Origin: an archaeon
GTDB taxonomy: Archaea > AGJL01 > Methanococci > Methanococcales > Methanocaldococcaceae
NCBI GenBank assembly: GCA_024278985.1
Contig: JAJRSC010000027.1
Location: 1-35,348, forward strand
Direction of reading: 5' to 3'
DNA: 35,348 nt
Below are positions 1-9,904 of the stretch, one piece after another. Numbering within the stretch: position 1 is the first letter of the stretch; every line of letters starts with the position of its first letter. Position numbers and translations under genes: made by a program. Below the pieces are notes generated by a model. The model saw only the letters and a program-made list of their open reading frames with translations, made no database searches and was not told where the DNA came from.

Positions 1-90
1 AAAGCTATTACCTACCCCTTGACAAATTACATAATAGAAAAGGTTATATATTAGAAGAGATATTATACTAAATACGTAAAATTGCCTCTT
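1..90 (+). promoter_or_regulatory. CRISPR leader (3' part)
   Basis: AT-rich sequence directly before the first perfect repeat. The degenerate repeat is at the other end of the array, so this is the leader side. A BRE/TATA-like block (GAAAAGGTTATATAT, about 38-52) would place transcription start roughly 25 bases downstream, just before the first repeat at 91, so the pre-crRNA would run rightwards. The leader probably extends left of the window. No cas gene is visible. Confidence 0.7.
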
Positions 91-1473
91 GTTAAAATCA
101 GACCGTTGCGGTATGGAAACATGGGTGGCATCTGAGAGGAATAGTATAATCTCTATTCGTTAAAATCAGACCGTTGCGGTATGGAAACTCTTTTATATCT
201 TTCATTTTCAAATGATTATAAATAAAGTTAAAATCAGACCGTTGCGGTATGGAAACATTTCTTTATGCCCTTCAAATGCTGCTAATTTTAAATGTTAAAA
301 TCAGACCGTTGCGGTATGGAAACACATCCATCCACTTTCCCCAGAAATTGCTAAATCTAGTTAAAATCAGACCGTTGCGGTATGGAAACACAAAATAACA
401 GGAGTCTATGTAACTGATGACAATATAGTTAAAATCAGACCGTTGCGGTATGGAAACTAAATTTATAGCAACATTACCCAACAATTCTGAATTTATTTGT
501 TAAAATCAGACCGTTGCGGTATGGAAACAAATATACACTGGATAGATTGGTGATATTATGACTAAGTTAAAATCAGACCGTTGCGGTATGGAAACTTAAT
601 TAAACCTCTTGTAACCCCTTTAACTATTTTATGTTAAAATCAGACCGTTGCGGTATGGAAACGGAATTGCTACTTGAAAATCTGTAAGATTATAGCTGGT
701 TAAAATCAGACCGTTGCGGTATGGAAACATTTTTTTAGCGTATTTTCCAATCTCTTTTACGAGTTTGTTAAAATCAGACCGTTGCGGTATGGAAACTAAT
801 ATGTATATATGACGTGTCTTTCTCCTTGATATGTTAAAATCAGACCGTTGCGGTATGGAAACAATGGAAGTGCAGTATTTGATTTTTTTGATGATTTCGT
901 TAAAATCAGACCGTTGCGGTATGGAAACTTAATTAAATTACCATTTTCATCATATTCACTAATCCGTTAAAATCAGACCGTTGCGGTATGGAAACCTTAG
1001 AAAATCATGTTGTACGTTTTTTAAAATCTCTAAGTTAAAATCAGACCGTTGCGGTATGGAAACTTTATAATATTTGCATTATTCTTATATAAATTTTTGT
1101 TAAAATCAGACCGTTGCGGTATGGAAACAGGGATACAATCAATTAAATCAGCTGCAAATGCCTCGTTAAAATCAGACCGTTGCGGTATGGAAACTTGAAT
1201 TAAAAGACATAGAGGCAGAAGTAGTGTCACAAGTTAAAATCAGACCGTTGCGGTATGGAAACGCTCTATCTCCCCATCATCATATGATATTCTTAACCGT
1301 TAAAATCAGACCGTTGCGGTATGGAAACAGATATTATTTAAGATGGGGAAACTCATATGGGTGGGAGTTAAAATCAGACCGTTGCGGTATGGAAACTAAA
1401 ATAATCTTTTTTTATGTCTTTGAATTTTTGATAATTATAAATAGTTAAAATCAGACCGTTGCGGTATAAAAAA
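91..1473 (+). CRISPR. CRISPR array, 21 repeats and 20 spacers
   Basis: A 30-base repeat (starts GTTAAAATCAGACC, ends GCGGTATGGAAAC) recurs 20 times without change, at 91, 159, 227, 294, 360, 428, 499, 566, 633, 699, 767, 833, 899, 966, 1034, 1099, 1165, 1233, 1299 and 1367. A 21st copy at 1444 decays at its 3' end, where TATGG becomes TATAAA. Spacers are 35-41 bases except the last (1397-1443), which is 47. The repeat core ACCG-TTG-CGGT can form a four-pair hairpin, and the last eight bases (ATGGAAAC) would be the crRNA 5' tag typical of archaeal type I/III systems. The repeat resembles the M. jannaschii repeat as I remember it. Spacer sequences all differ; their targets cannot be judged here. 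Short open frames inside the array are repeat artefacts. Confidence 0.99.
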
Positions 1474-1567
1474 CGGAATTATTTAAATTATCTATTTTAA
1501 AATAAAGATTTAGAATTAAAAATTTATAATTTTCTTAAGTTGAATATGTTATTTTTTATGACATTAA

Positions 1568-1577
1568 TTTTATATAT
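1568..1577 (+). promoter_or_regulatory. putative TATA box of the pst operon
   Basis: TTTTATATAT lies 74 bases before the preferred pstC start and is the best TATA match in the 168 bases between the CRISPR array and pstC. The rest of that gap is plain AT-rich sequence; I see no clear operator or RNA structure in it. Confidence 0.4.
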
Positions 1578-1641
1578 CTGTTAAAGTATAGTAATATCTT
1601 AAAAATTTAGTTCATAAAATATGAATTAAATGTGGTATTAT

Positions 1642-2580
1642 ATGGACATAAAAAAACTTTTGAGAAAAATAGATGAATTTAAGATTATAACAATGCCAGC
1701 AATCATAATAGCATTTTTTGTTTTTGTTTATATTTTATATACATATTTTCAAAATGCATTTCCTGCAATACAGCATTATGGGATAGATTTATTTATAAAA
1801 AATGTTTGGAATGCTTCTGAAGACCCTACAAAAGAAGTTTATGGGTTAGCAGCTCCAATATGGGGAAGTATCTATACAGCATTTTTGGCTATTTTAGTGG
1901 CTTTGCCACTTTCAATAGGATATGCTATTTTTGTTAATGATTATGCACCCAAAAAATTAAAGTTTCCTTTAGTTATCATTTCTGACATTATGGCAGGGCT
2001 ACCTACTATTATATATGGGATTTGGGGAGCTTTTATATTGGTTCCTCTTTTAAGAGATTATATTATGAAATTCTTATATAATCATTTTTCATTTATTCCT
2101 CTATTTGACTACCCACCATTATCAGGATATAGCTATTTTGCTGCTGGAGTTTTATTAGGAATAATGGTTACACCATTTGCATCAGCTATTATTAGAGAGG
2201 CATATGCAATGGTGCCAACTGTATATAAAGAAGGTTTATATGCCCTTGGATGTACAAAGTATGAAGCTACTAAAGAACTTATAAAGTATATAAGACCTGC
2301 AATAATCTCAGGAATGATTTTAGCATTTGGTAGGGCATTAGGTGAAACTGTTGCAGTTTCATTAGTTATAGGAAATTCATTCAACTTAACATATAAGTTA
2401 TTTGCACCAGGATATACCATATCCTCATTAATAGCAAACCAATTTGGAAATGCTATTTTGTATAAGTATATGACCTCTGTTTTATATGCAGCAGGATTGG
2501 TTTTATTTGTTATTGGTTTAATAGTTAATATAATTGGAATTATTTATCTAAGAAGGTGGAGAGAGCATGTCTCACATTAA
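1642..2580 (+). CDS. pstC: phosphate ABC transporter permease PstC
   Basis: Inner-membrane permease of the high-affinity phosphate importer, forming the channel with PstA. The 312-residue protein has about six hydrophobic segments (first at about residues 15-35) and the ABC permease EAA-type loop, seen as REAYAMVPTVYKEGLYALGC near residues 190-210, followed by a GRALGETVAVS stretch typical of PstC. An in-frame ATG at 1630 exists, but the GTGGT at 1631-1635 is well placed as ribosome binding site for ATG 1642, so I prefer the later start. The stop overlaps pstA by 14 bases, so the pair is translationally coupled. No pstS gene sits upstream; the CRISPR array occupies that place. Confidence 0.95.
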   Translation: MDIKKLLRKIDEFKIITMPAIIIAFFVFVYILYTYFQNAFPAIQHYGIDLFIKNVWNASEDPTKEVYGLAAPIWGSIYTAFLAILVALPLSIGYAIFVNDYAPKKLKFPLVIISDIMAGLPTIIYGIWGAFILVPLLRDYIMKFLYNHFSFIPLFDYPPLSGYSYFAAGVLLGIMVTPFASAIIREAYAMVPTVYKEGLYALGCTKYEATKELIKYIRPAIISGMILAFGRALGETVAVSLVIGNSFNLTYKLFAPGYTISSLIANQFGNAILYKYMTSVLYAAGLVLFVIGLIVNIIGIIYLRRWREHVSH

Positions 2581-3406
2581 AAAGATTAGAATGATTAAAG
2601 ATAAGATATTTTTATTTATGGTAGGATTTTTAACACTTTTAACAGTTCTTCCACTTTTTCATATAATTTATTCTATAGTTATTAAAGGACTACCAGTAAT
2701 ATTGGAGAGAGGTCTTACATTTATATTTGGAACTTTGAGTGAGGGAGGAATAGGGCCTGCAATAGTAGGGACTTTAATGCTGACAATTATGGCAACATTG
2801 TTAGGTATTCCAATAGCATTTTTAGCTGGAGCTTATGCCTATGAATTTCCAAATAGTATTATTGGAAGAGCTACAAAAGTTCTTTTACAGATAATGTTAG
2901 AATTTCCAACCATATTAATTGGTACATTTATTATGGCAACTGTTGTAGTTCCAATGGGAACATTTTCAGGATTAGCTGGGGCATTGGCATTAGCTTTAAT
3001 ATTAATTCCTTATGTCGCTGTATATACTGAGGAAGCTATGGCTGAAATTCCAAAGTTGTATAAAGAAGGGGCATATGCCTTAGGATGTACAAGGGCTCAA
3101 GTAATATTTAAGGTTATTACAAAAATGGCAAAAAAAGGGATTTTAACAGGAATTTTAATTGGAATGGCAAAAGTAGCAGGAGAAACTGCTCCATTGTTAT
3201 TTACTATTGGGGGATTATATGAAGTGTATCCAACTAATCCACTGGAACCTGTTGGAGCTATTCCTCTTTTAATATATACATTAGTTCAAAGTCCTTCCCC
3301 AGAAGACCATAAAATGGCATGGGGTGCAGCTTTAGTTATGTTAATTATCTTCCTATCTATCTTTATACCAATTAGATTGGCATTAAAAGATGATATAAAA
3401 CTTTAA
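2567..3406 (+). CDS. pstA: phosphate ABC transporter permease PstA
   Basis: Second membrane subunit of the phosphate importer, 279 residues, with about six membrane segments. The permease-ATPase coupling loop is visible as [20 protein letters not shown] near residues 155-175, closely paralogous to the same loop in PstC, followed by [16 protein letters not shown], a hallmark of PstA. It starts at ATG 2567, inside the end of pstC, with GGTGGAGAG as ribosome binding site. Ten bases separate its stop from pstB. Family assignment is secure from sequence and operon order. Confidence 0.95.
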   Translation: MSHIKKIRMIKDKIFLFMVGFLTLLTVLPLFHIIYSIVIKGLPVILERGLTFIFGTLSEGGIGPAIVGTLMLTIMATLLGIPIAFLAGAYAYEFPNSIIGRATKVLLQIMLEFPTILIGTFIMATVVVPMGTFSGLAGALALALILIPYVAVYTEEAMAEIPKLYKEGAYALGCTRAQVIFKVITKMAKKGILTGILIGMAKVAGETAPLLFTIGGLYEVYPTNPLEPVGAIPLLIYTLVQSPSPEDHKMAWGAALVMLIIFLSIFIPIRLALKDDIKL

Positions 3407-3416
3407 AGGGGTACTT

Positions 3417-4175
3417 ATGGAAAAGATTAAAATGGAAACAAAAGATTTAAATTTATGGTATGGAGAAAAACAGGCATTATATAATATCTCCATGCCAATA
3501 TATGAAAATAAAATAACAGCATTAATAGGACCATCAGGATGTGGGAAATCTACATTCTTAAGATGTTTAAATAGGTTAAATGACTTAATTCCTAATGTTA
3601 GGATAGAAGGAGAAGTTTATTTAGATGGAAAGAATATTTATGATGAAGATGTAGATGTATATGAGTTAAGGAAAAGAGTAGGAATGGTTTTTCAAAAACC
3701 TAACCCTTTTGCAATGAGTATATATGATAATGTTGCATTTGGTCCAAGAATTCATGGAATTAGAAATAAAAAAGAATTAGATAAGATTGTTGAATGGGCT
3801 TTAAAAAAAGCTGCTTTATGGGATGAAGTTAAAGATGAACTACATAAAAATGCATTTGCACTTTCAGGAGGACAACAACAGAGATTATGTATTGCAAGGG
3901 CTATAGCAGTTAAACCAGAGGTATTATTAATGGATGAACCTACATCTGCCTTAGACCCTATATCTACCCAAAAGATAGAGGAGTTAATGATAGAGTTGGC
4001 TAAGGATTATACTATTGTAGTAGTTACTCACAACATGCAGCAGGCAAGTAGAGTGTCAGATTATACTGCATTTTTCTTAATGGGTAAGTTAATAGAATTT
4101 GGTCCAACAGAAGAGATATTCCTAAATCCAAAGAGAAAAGAAACAGATGATTATATTAGTGGAAGATTTGGATAA
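3417..4175 (+). CDS. pstB: phosphate ABC transporter ATP-binding protein PstB
   Basis: ATPase that drives phosphate import through PstCA. All ABC motifs are present in 252 residues: Walker [10 protein letters not shown] (about residues 39-47), a Q-loop in [11 protein letters not shown], the signature LSGGQQQR, Walker B VLLMDEP and the switch histidine in VVTHNMQQA. The Q-loop variant with PNPF is characteristic of PstB. Length is normal for the family. ATG 3417 follows a GGGGT ribosome binding site. The phoU paralogue and phoU follow on the same strand, as usual for a pst operon. Confidence 0.97.
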   Translation: MEKIKMETKDLNLWYGEKQALYNISMPIYENKITALIGPSGCGKSTFLRCLNRLNDLIPNVRIEGEVYLDGKNIYDEDVDVYELRKRVGMVFQKPNPFAMSIYDNVAFGPRIHGIRNKKELDKIVEWALKKAALWDEVKDELHKNAFALSGGQQQRLCIARAIAVKPEVLLMDEPTSALDPISTQKIEELMIELAKDYTIVVVTHNMQQASRVSDYTAFFLMGKLIEFGPTEEIFLNPKRKETDDYISGRFG

Positions 4176-4231
4176 TTATATCTTTTTATTTATTTCAAAA
4201 AATATGAAAAAATTTTCCTTGGTTGGAATTT

Positions 4232-4891
4232 ATGCCTAATAAATTTGAAGAGATAATTAAAGATATTGACAATGATGTTATTAAATTATCTGAGCAGATA
4301 ATACAAAATTTAACCTTAAGTATAAATAGTTATATGGAAAGTAAAAAAGAAATGTGCTATCTTGCAATATCCAATAGTAAAAATATTATAAATAATCTTG
4401 AAAAACTTGAGAACAAAGTAATTAAAACTTTATGTTTATATAGACCAGTATCTAAAGATTTAAGAAAAATTTTAGTTTTAATTAAATTAATACTAATGCT
4501 TGAGAAAGTTTTAGAATCATCTATTAAGATTTCAGAGAGATTATTACAATCAAAATATAATTTCAATAGAAAAAACTCCTATCTTTTAGAAATGCTCAAT
4601 TTAACCAAAAAAAATGATTTTTTTATGTATTGATGGATATTTAAATGAAAAATTTGAGAATATAGATAAAATTTATTTATTACATAAAAAAATGAAAAGA
4701 TTTTTTATGAGTCTTTCCAAAGAGATATTACTATGTTAGTTCTCCAAGATAAGTTTAATATTACTATTGCAAATGAACTAATACATGTGGGTAAGTATTT
4801 AGAAAGAGCAGAAAATGCTGCCAATGATTTTAGGAAAGAGTTATACTTTTTAATTAAAGGAAAAAAAATGTTGAGGGATATAAATGCCTAA
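4232..4891 (+). pseudogene. frameshifted phoU paralogue
   Basis: Reads as a second PhoU-like phosphate regulator broken by two frame changes. From ATG 4232 (TTG 4223 is a possible earlier start) the frame encodes a PhoU N-terminus (MPNKFEEIIKDIDNDVIKL, then LYRPVSKDLRK) and stops at 4633. The homology continues one frame over from about 4623 (IDGYLNEKFENIDKI) to a stop at 4737, then returns to the original frame from about 4733 (ELIHVGKYLERAENAANDF) to TAA at 4889. The intact downstream phoU has equivalent segments in the same order ([11 protein letters not shown], then [13 protein letters not shown]). The first shift sits at adjacent A8 and T8 runs (4606-4624). The two shifts compensate, so the end is in the starting frame. 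Decay of a duplicated phoU is the simplest reading; sequencing error is possible. The last codons overlap the phoU start. Confidence 0.8.
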
Positions 4892-5558
4892 AAAATTTGA
4901 AGAATTGATGGATGAAATAGAAAATGATATATTAGAAATGGCTGATTTATGTATTGACCAAACTGAGCAAGCCATAAAGGTATTTATTGAAGGTAACAAA
5001 GAAGAAGCAAAAAAGATAAGAAAAAGAGATACTGCTATAGATTTATTAGAATTAAAAATAGAGGATAAAGTTATCAAAGCATTGGCTTTATATCAACCAG
5101 TTTCTGGACAATTAAGAGAACTTATAACATCTTTAAAAATATCTTCTAAATTGGAGAAAGTTGGAGACAATGCTGCTAAGATTTGTAAAATAATATTAAA
5201 ATCTGAATATAATGGAAAAAGAGAAAATGAACTTTTAATAGTTATGAAAGACTATTTAATAATGATGATAAAAAATGCTATGGTTGCCTATAAAAACAAA
5301 GATGAACAACTTGCAAGAGATGTCTATCATATGGATAAAAAACTTGATAATTTATATGAGCAGTTATATAGAAGTATGATAAGTAAGATATTAGAAAATC
5401 CAACAAAAAATTTAACTTTAGCAACAGAGATTATATTTGCAGGAAAATATTTAGAGAGAAGTGGAAATATTGTTGCATCTATTGGGGATAGAATAGTATA
5501 TATGATTACTGGAGAGAGAATAAAAGAGGAAGAGCTTGAAGAAAAATTAGAAAAATAA
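4884..5558 (+). CDS. phoU: phosphate uptake regulator PhoU
   Basis: Cytoplasmic all-helical protein that in this family restrains Pst transport when phosphate is plentiful. The 224 residues form two PhoU repeats of three helices each: the first (about 1-105) with [15 protein letters not shown] and [17 protein letters not shown], the second (about 110-215) with [17 protein letters not shown]. The acidic metal-binding style of PhoU (ExxxD in each repeat) is recognisable. ATG 4884 follows GAGGGAT. The gene begins within the last codons of its broken paralogue and ends 15 bases before the preferred pheT start. Confidence 0.93.
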   Translation: MPKKFEELMDEIENDILEMADLCIDQTEQAIKVFIEGNKEEAKKIRKRDTAIDLLELKIEDKVIKALALYQPVSGQLRELITSLKISSKLEKVGDNAAKICKIILKSEYNGKRENELLIVMKDYLIMMIKNAMVAYKNKDEQLARDVYHMDKKLDNLYEQLYRSMISKILENPTKNLTLATEIIFAGKYLERSGNIVASIGDRIVYMITGERIKEEELEEKLEK

Positions 5559-5573
5559 AAATTGGTGAGATTG

Positions 5574-7226
5574 TTGCCAACAGTAAATATAAAAAAATAT
5601 GACTTAGAGAGATTAGTTAATATGCCTCTTGATGATGAATATATTGAAGAAAAATTTCCTATGATGGGTGTTGAAGTAGAAAATATTTATGAAGAAGAGG
5701 GAGAAAAGATTATCCAGTTTTCAGTAAATCCTAATAGACCAGATTATTTAAGTGCTGAAGGTTTGGCCAGAGGTTTTAGAGGGTTTATAGGAATTGATTT
5801 AGGTCTATCCAAGTATGAAATTGAGGAGACTGACATTAAATTATATGTAGAAGATGTTAAAACAAGACCATATATTGCTATGGCATTGGTTAAGGGGGTT
5901 ATTGTTGATGAATATGTATTAGAAAGTATTATAAACCTACAAGAAAAGTTACATTGGGTTTTAGGAAGAGACAGAAAAAAGGTTGCTATAGGAATCCATG
6001 ATTTTGATAAAGTTAAGCCACCATTTTATTATAAAGAGGTAGATGATGTTAAATTTATTCCTCTTGGAGAAAATAAGGAGATGAGTGCAAAGGAAATTTT
6101 GGAGAAGCATGAAAAGGGGATAAAGTATAGACATTTAATAAAAGATAAGTTTCCTTTAATTGTTGATAAAAATAATAATGTCCTTTCTTTACCTCCAATA
6201 ATAAATGGAGAACTAACAAGAGTAACCACAGAAACAAGAAACCTTTTAATTGATGTCACAGGAACAGATAAATTTTTAGTTGAAAAGGCTTTAAATATTA
6301 TTGTAACTGCCTTGGGAGAAAGAAAATATGCTAAAATACATAGTGTTGAAGTTATTTATCCCAACTATAAAGAAAAATATCCTAATTTAAAAGAGGATAC
6401 TATTGATGTCTCATATAACAATATAAATAAAATTTTAGGAACTAACCTATTGCCAGGGACTATATTGAATTATTTAAGAAGAGCCAAAATGGATGGAACT
6501 TTTTTAGGAGAAAAAATAAGAGTATATATTCCAGCATATAGAGTTGATATTTTTGGAGAAATTGATATTGCTGAGGAAGTTGCTATTTCATATGGATATG
6601 ACAAATTTAAAGGGGAGTATCCTAATGTTTTAACCATTGGAGAACTGGATAATTTTGAGAAAAAACTTGATAAGATTAGGGATTTAATGGTTGGATTTGG
6701 TTTTTATGAGGTTATTAATTTAATGTTATCCAATGACAATATTCTATATAATAAGATGAAAATAGAGGATAAAGAGTATATTGAAGTTTTAAAACCTGCT
6801 TCTATGGAACATAGAATTTTAAGAAAATCATTACTTCCTCTATTAATGGAGACATTAAGAATTAACCAACATAAGGAATATCCAATAAAAATTTTTGAAA
6901 TTGGAGATTGTATAGAGATAGATTTAAGTAAAGAAAATAAAGCTAAAGAAATTAAAAAAATATGTGCTGTTATTTTAGATAATGAAGCTAATTTTAATGA
7001 TATTAAAGCATATACAGAAGGGTTATTAAGAGAATTAAAAGTAAAATATAAAATAGAAAGTTATAATCATCCATCATTTATAAAAGGAAGATGTGGAAAG
7101 ATATTAGATGAAAATAATAACTTTATTGGATATTTTGGAGAAATACATCCTGAAGTTATAACAAACTTTGAATTAGAGTTTCCTGTTGTAGCATTTGAGT
7201 TAAATTTAAATAATATCCTTATTTAA
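5574..7226 (+). CDS. pheT: phenylalanyl-tRNA synthetase beta subunit
   Basis: Beta chain of the heterotetrameric PheRS that charges tRNA-Phe; the alpha chain (pheS) is not in this window. The protein has the archaeal/eukaryotic layout of about 550 residues: N-terminal segment with NPNRPDYLSAEGLARGFRG, a B3/4-type editing domain around residues 110-250, a B5 domain near 280-350 (PAYRVDIFGEIDIAEEVAIS), and a catalytic-like core to the end (LKPASMEHRILRKSLLPLL, FEIGDC). It lacks the C-terminal FDX-ACB domain of bacterial PheT, which is normal here. TTG 5562 and GTG 5565 are in frame, but they coincide with the GGTGA ribosome binding site at 5564-5568, so TTG 5574 (MPTVNIKKYD) is the likely start. 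Confidence 0.95.
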   Translation: MPTVNIKKYDLERLVNMPLDDEYIEEKFPMMGVEVENIYEEEGEKIIQFSVNPNRPDYLSAEGLARGFRGFIGIDLGLSKYEIEETDIKLYVEDVKTRPYIAMALVKGVIVDEYVLESIINLQEKLHWVLGRDRKKVAIGIHDFDKVKPPFYYKEVDDVKFIPLGENKEMSAKEILEKHEKGIKYRHLIKDKFPLIVDKNNNVLSLPPIINGELTRVTTETRNLLIDVTGTDKFLVEKALNIIVTALGERKYAKIHSVEVIYPNYKEKYPNLKEDTIDVSYNNINKILGTNLLPGTILNYLRRAKMDGTFLGEKIRVYIPAYRVDIFGEIDIAEEVAISYGYDKFKGEYPNVLTIGELDNFEKKLDKIRDLMVGFGFYEVINLMLSNDNILYNKMKIEDKEYIEVLKPASMEHRILRKSLLPLLMETLRINQHKEYPIKIFEIGDCIEIDLSKENKAKEIKKICAVILDNEANFNDIKAYTEGLLRELKVKYKIESYNHPSFIKGRCGKILDENNNFIGYFGEIHPEVITNFELEFPVVAFELNLNNILI

Positions 7227-7275
7227 ATATTTTTATTAATTTGTTATATTAAAATTAAAAACAATAGTGGATATT

Positions 7276-7683
7276 ATGGAAGATATTTTTAATATTCCAA
7301 TTAAGGATATTATGACAAAATCTGTTATTGTTGTCAATAAAGATTATAATGTAATTAAGGCCTTTGAGTTAATGCTTAAATATAAAATAAGTTCTCTTCC
7401 AGTTGTAGAAAATAATAAAGTTATTGGGATTGTAACCACAACAGATATAGGATATAACTTAATAAAAGATAAGTATTCACTTGAGACAACTGTAAAGGAA
7501 GTAATGACAAAAAATGTTATTACTATAAATGAAAATGAAACTATAAAAGATGCTATTAAAAAAATGTCTGGACAAAAAGATAATGAAATTATAAATCAGC
7601 TTCCAGTTGTTAATGATAATGATGAACTTGTTGGAATTGTCTCAGATGGAGATATAATAAGAGCAATATCAAAAAGGATTTAA
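7276..7683 (+). CDS. CBS-domain pair protein
   Basis: Small cytoplasmic protein made of little more than two CBS domains (about residues 5-60 and 70-135), which in this superfamily bind adenosyl ligands such as AMP, ATP or S-adenosylmethionine. Each repeat has the expected signature: [16 protein letters not shown] with GIVTTTDIG in the first, [15 protein letters not shown] with [14 protein letters not shown] in the second. No enzymatic domain is attached, so its target cannot be named. GTG 7267 is an alternative start; ATG 7276 is preferred because GTGGAT lies just before it. The stop overlaps the convergent peptidase gene by four bases. Confidence 0.85.
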   Translation: MEDIFNIPIKDIMTKSVIVVNKDYNVIKAFELMLKYKISSLPVVENNKVIGIVTTTDIGYNLIKDKYSLETTVKEVMTKNVITINENETIKDAIKKMSGQKDNEIINQLPVVNDNDELVGIVSDGDIIRAISKRI

Positions 7684-8723
7684 TATTTTTTAATGTCTTT
7701 TATGAAGTAGTATATTAACTTATAAGTTTCTTCTAAATCTCTTTTGTCAATAACTTCAACAGGTGTATGAATATATCTTGCTGGAACTGATATAACTCCT
7801 GTAGTAATTCCTTCTCTTGTTAAATGTATAGCTGTTCCATCAGTTGTTCCTCCTTCTCCAACTTCCAACTGAATTTTTATATCCCTTTCTATTGCTATTT
7901 CTCTAATATATTTTAAAACTCTTGGATGAGCTATTAATCCTCTTCCAGAGGCATCTGCTATATCAACCACAGGTCCTTTTCCAAGTTCTACAGGAGCATC
8001 TTCTTTTTTTATTCCTGGATGGTCTCCTGCAATAGTTACATCTATGGCTAAAGCAATATCAGGATTTATTTTAAAGGCTGAAACTCTTGCACCTTTTAAT
8101 CCAACTTCCTCCTGAACAGTTCCTACTAAATATAATTCACAATCTAAATCTTCCTTAGATAAATTTCTTGCTAATTCTAATAATATAGCACATCCAACTC
8201 TATCATCAAATGCTTTCCCTGTTAATCTATTTTTTCCTAAATCATGGACTTCTACTAAAAAAGAAACTGGAGTTCCTATTTCTACTCCCATATCTTCAGC
8301 TTCTTCTCTACTTTCTGCTCCTATATCTATAAACATATCCTCATACTTTATAATCTTATTTTTTTCCTCTTCTTTCATTCTATGAGGTGGTTTTGAACCA
8401 AGAACACCAATTAAATCTCCATTATTTCCATGAACAACAACTTTCTGATTTAAAATTGTTGGGTCATATATCCCTCCAATCTTAGTAAATTTTAAAAAAC
8501 CATTGTCATCTATATATTTAACCATTAAACCAATTTCATCAATATGTGCTGCAATCATAACCTTTTTTCCTTTTCCTATCTTACCAATTACATTTCCAAA
8601 CTTATCAATCTCTACATTCTCACAATATTTTTTAAATTCTTCAGCCATATAATTCCTAACATTATCCTCTCTTCCAGATATACCACTTAATTTTGATAAA
8701 TTTTTTAAGTATTCTACTATCAC
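7680..8723 (-). CDS. M42-family glutamyl/deblocking aminopeptidase
   Basis: Metallo-aminopeptidase of the M42 family (TET-type peptidases, often misnamed endoglucanases), which trims peptides in the cytoplasm as a large hollow oligomer. The dinuclear metal and catalytic residues are recognisable in order: AAHIDEIG (His, Asp), GKAFDDRVG (Asp), [10 protein letters not shown] (Glu-Glu), AIDVTIAGD (Asp) and a late His in [12 protein letters not shown], with GGTTDGT before it. Length (347 residues) is normal. GTG 8732 is in frame, but AGGTGG precedes GTG 8723 at the right distance, so I take the later start. It is divergent from the glutamate synthase genes and convergent with the CBS gene. Confidence 0.92.
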   Translation of the reverse strand: MIVEYLKNLSKLSGISGREDNVRNYMAEEFKKYCENVEIDKFGNVIGKIGKGKKVMIAAHIDEIGLMVKYIDDNGFLKFTKIGGIYDPTILNQKVVVHGNNGDLIGVLGSKPPHRMKEEEKNKIIKYEDMFIDIGAESREEAEDMGVEIGTPVSFLVEVHDLGKNRLTGKAFDDRVGCAILLELARNLSKEDLDCELYLVGTVQEEVGLKGARVSAFKINPDIALAIDVTIAGDHPGIKKEDAPVELGKGPVVDIADASGRGLIAHPRVLKYIREIAIERDIKIQLEVGEGGTTDGTAIHLTREGITTGVISVPARYIHTPVEVIDKRDLEETYKLIYYFIKDIKKY

Positions 8724-8739
8724 AATCCCCACCTAATTA

Positions 8740-8765
8740 AAATTATAATCTATATAATTTAAATA
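8740..8765. promoter_or_regulatory. shared AT-rich promoter region, peptidase and glutamate synthase
   Basis: The 88 bases between the divergent starts at 8723 and 8812 hold one TATA-like cluster (TATATAATTTAAATA, about 8751-8765) for the rightward operon and ATTATAATTTT-like sequence for the leftward gene. I cannot see a distinct operator. Confidence 0.35.
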
Positions 8766-8811
8766 CTATTCCTATATTTTATTTTATTTACTATTTTAAA
8801 GAGGGATTCTA

Positions 8812-9900
8812 ATGTGTGGGATAATTGGCTTTATGAGTAGAAAAAAGAAAATGATAAATGGAGAAAAAATAGCATTGGGATTATGTAGTTTAAAAGAAAG
8901 AGGTAATGGTAAAGGTTCTGGATATGTTGGATATGGTATTTATCCAACTAAATATAAAGATTGCTATGCATTTCATATTTTAATTGATAACTGTCCAAAG
9001 TTTGAAAAAATTAAGGTTGCAGTTGAGAATATTTTAGAACAGTATGGAACAATAGTAAAAGATGAGGAAATTCCTACTGAAGAGGGGATTATTAAAAAGG
9101 TCCATATTCCTTGGAGATATTTTTATGAAGTTGATGAAAAATTTGCTGATAAAGAGGAGGATGTTATTGTAGATATTGTAATGGATATTAATGATAACAT
9201 AGATGGGGCATATGTTATATCCAGTGGAAAAGATTTAGGTGTCTTTAAAGCTGTTGGTTGGCCTGAAGAAGTGGCAGAGTTCTATAGAATAGATAAATAT
9301 GAGGGCTATCTTTGGCTGGCTCATGCAAGATATCCAACAAATACAAAAGCATGGTGGGGAGGAGCACATCCATTTAACTTATTAAATTGGAGTGTAGTCC
9401 ATAATGGAGAAATAACCAGTTATGGAACCAATAGAAGATTTGTAGAAATGTTTGGATACAAATGTAGATTATTAACTGACACAGAAGTAGTTACCTACAT
9501 TTTAGATTTACTACTGAGAAAGCATAAACTTCCATTAGAGTTGGCATGTCAAACTCTTGCTCCTAAATTTTGGAGTGAAATTGATGACCTCCCAGAAGAA
9601 GAAAGAGAACTTTATACTGCTTTAAGATTAACTTATGCAGGTGCTATGTTAAATGGGCCATTTGCAATAGCTGTAGCAACACCAGCTGGTTTATTATTTA
9701 TGAATGGAGAAATTGAAGATGATACTGTAATGTTTGGTTTAACTGATAGAATAAAATTAAGGCCTTTAGTTGCAGCTGAAAAAGATGATTTATTATTTGT
9801 ATCAAGTGAAGAATCTGCTATAAGAAGAATATGCCCTAACTTAGATAGGGTTTGGATGCCTGATGCTGGAGAACCAGTAATAGCAAGAGTATGGAAGTGA
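8812..9900 (+). CDS. glutamate synthase, glutaminase (class II amidotransferase) subunit
   Basis: Ntn-type glutaminase that would release ammonia from glutamine for the neighbouring synthase. The protein begins MCGIIGFMS, so removal of Met exposes the catalytic Cys directly, without the propeptide of bacterial GltB. Further family marks are [18 protein letters not shown] (near residues 170-190), [14 protein letters not shown] (oxyanion-hole Asn and Gly, about 196-210), LTDTEVVTY, and SSEESAIR near the end. In archaea the big bacterial GltB is split into separate proteins and this is domain 1. ATG 8812 follows GAGGGAT. The next gene starts four bases after its stop. Confidence 0.93.
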   Translation: MCGIIGFMSRKKKMINGEKIALGLCSLKERGNGKGSGYVGYGIYPTKYKDCYAFHILIDNCPKFEKIKVAVENILEQYGTIVKDEEIPTEEGIIKKVHIPWRYFYEVDEKFADKEEDVIVDIVMDINDNIDGAYVISSGKDLGVFKAVGWPEEVAEFYRIDKYEGYLWLAHARYPTNTKAWWGGAHPFNLLNWSVVHNGEITSYGTNRRFVEMFGYKCRLLTDTEVVTYILDLLLRKHKLPLELACQTLAPKFWSEIDDLPEEERELYTALRLTYAGAMLNGPFAIAVATPAGLLFMNGEIEDDTVMFGLTDRIKLRPLVAAEKDDLLFVSSEESAIRRICPNLDRVWMPDAGEPVIARVWK

Positions 9901-9904
9901 AACC

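Noticed and set aside
272-1448. Open frames of 66-74 residues within the CRISPR array, both strands
   Set aside because: They consist of the translated repeat again and again; no ribosome binding sites or families.
1474-1629. Small RNA or riboswitch in the gap before pstC
   Set aside because: I could find no stable GC-containing stem or conserved motif, only AT-rich promoter-like sequence.
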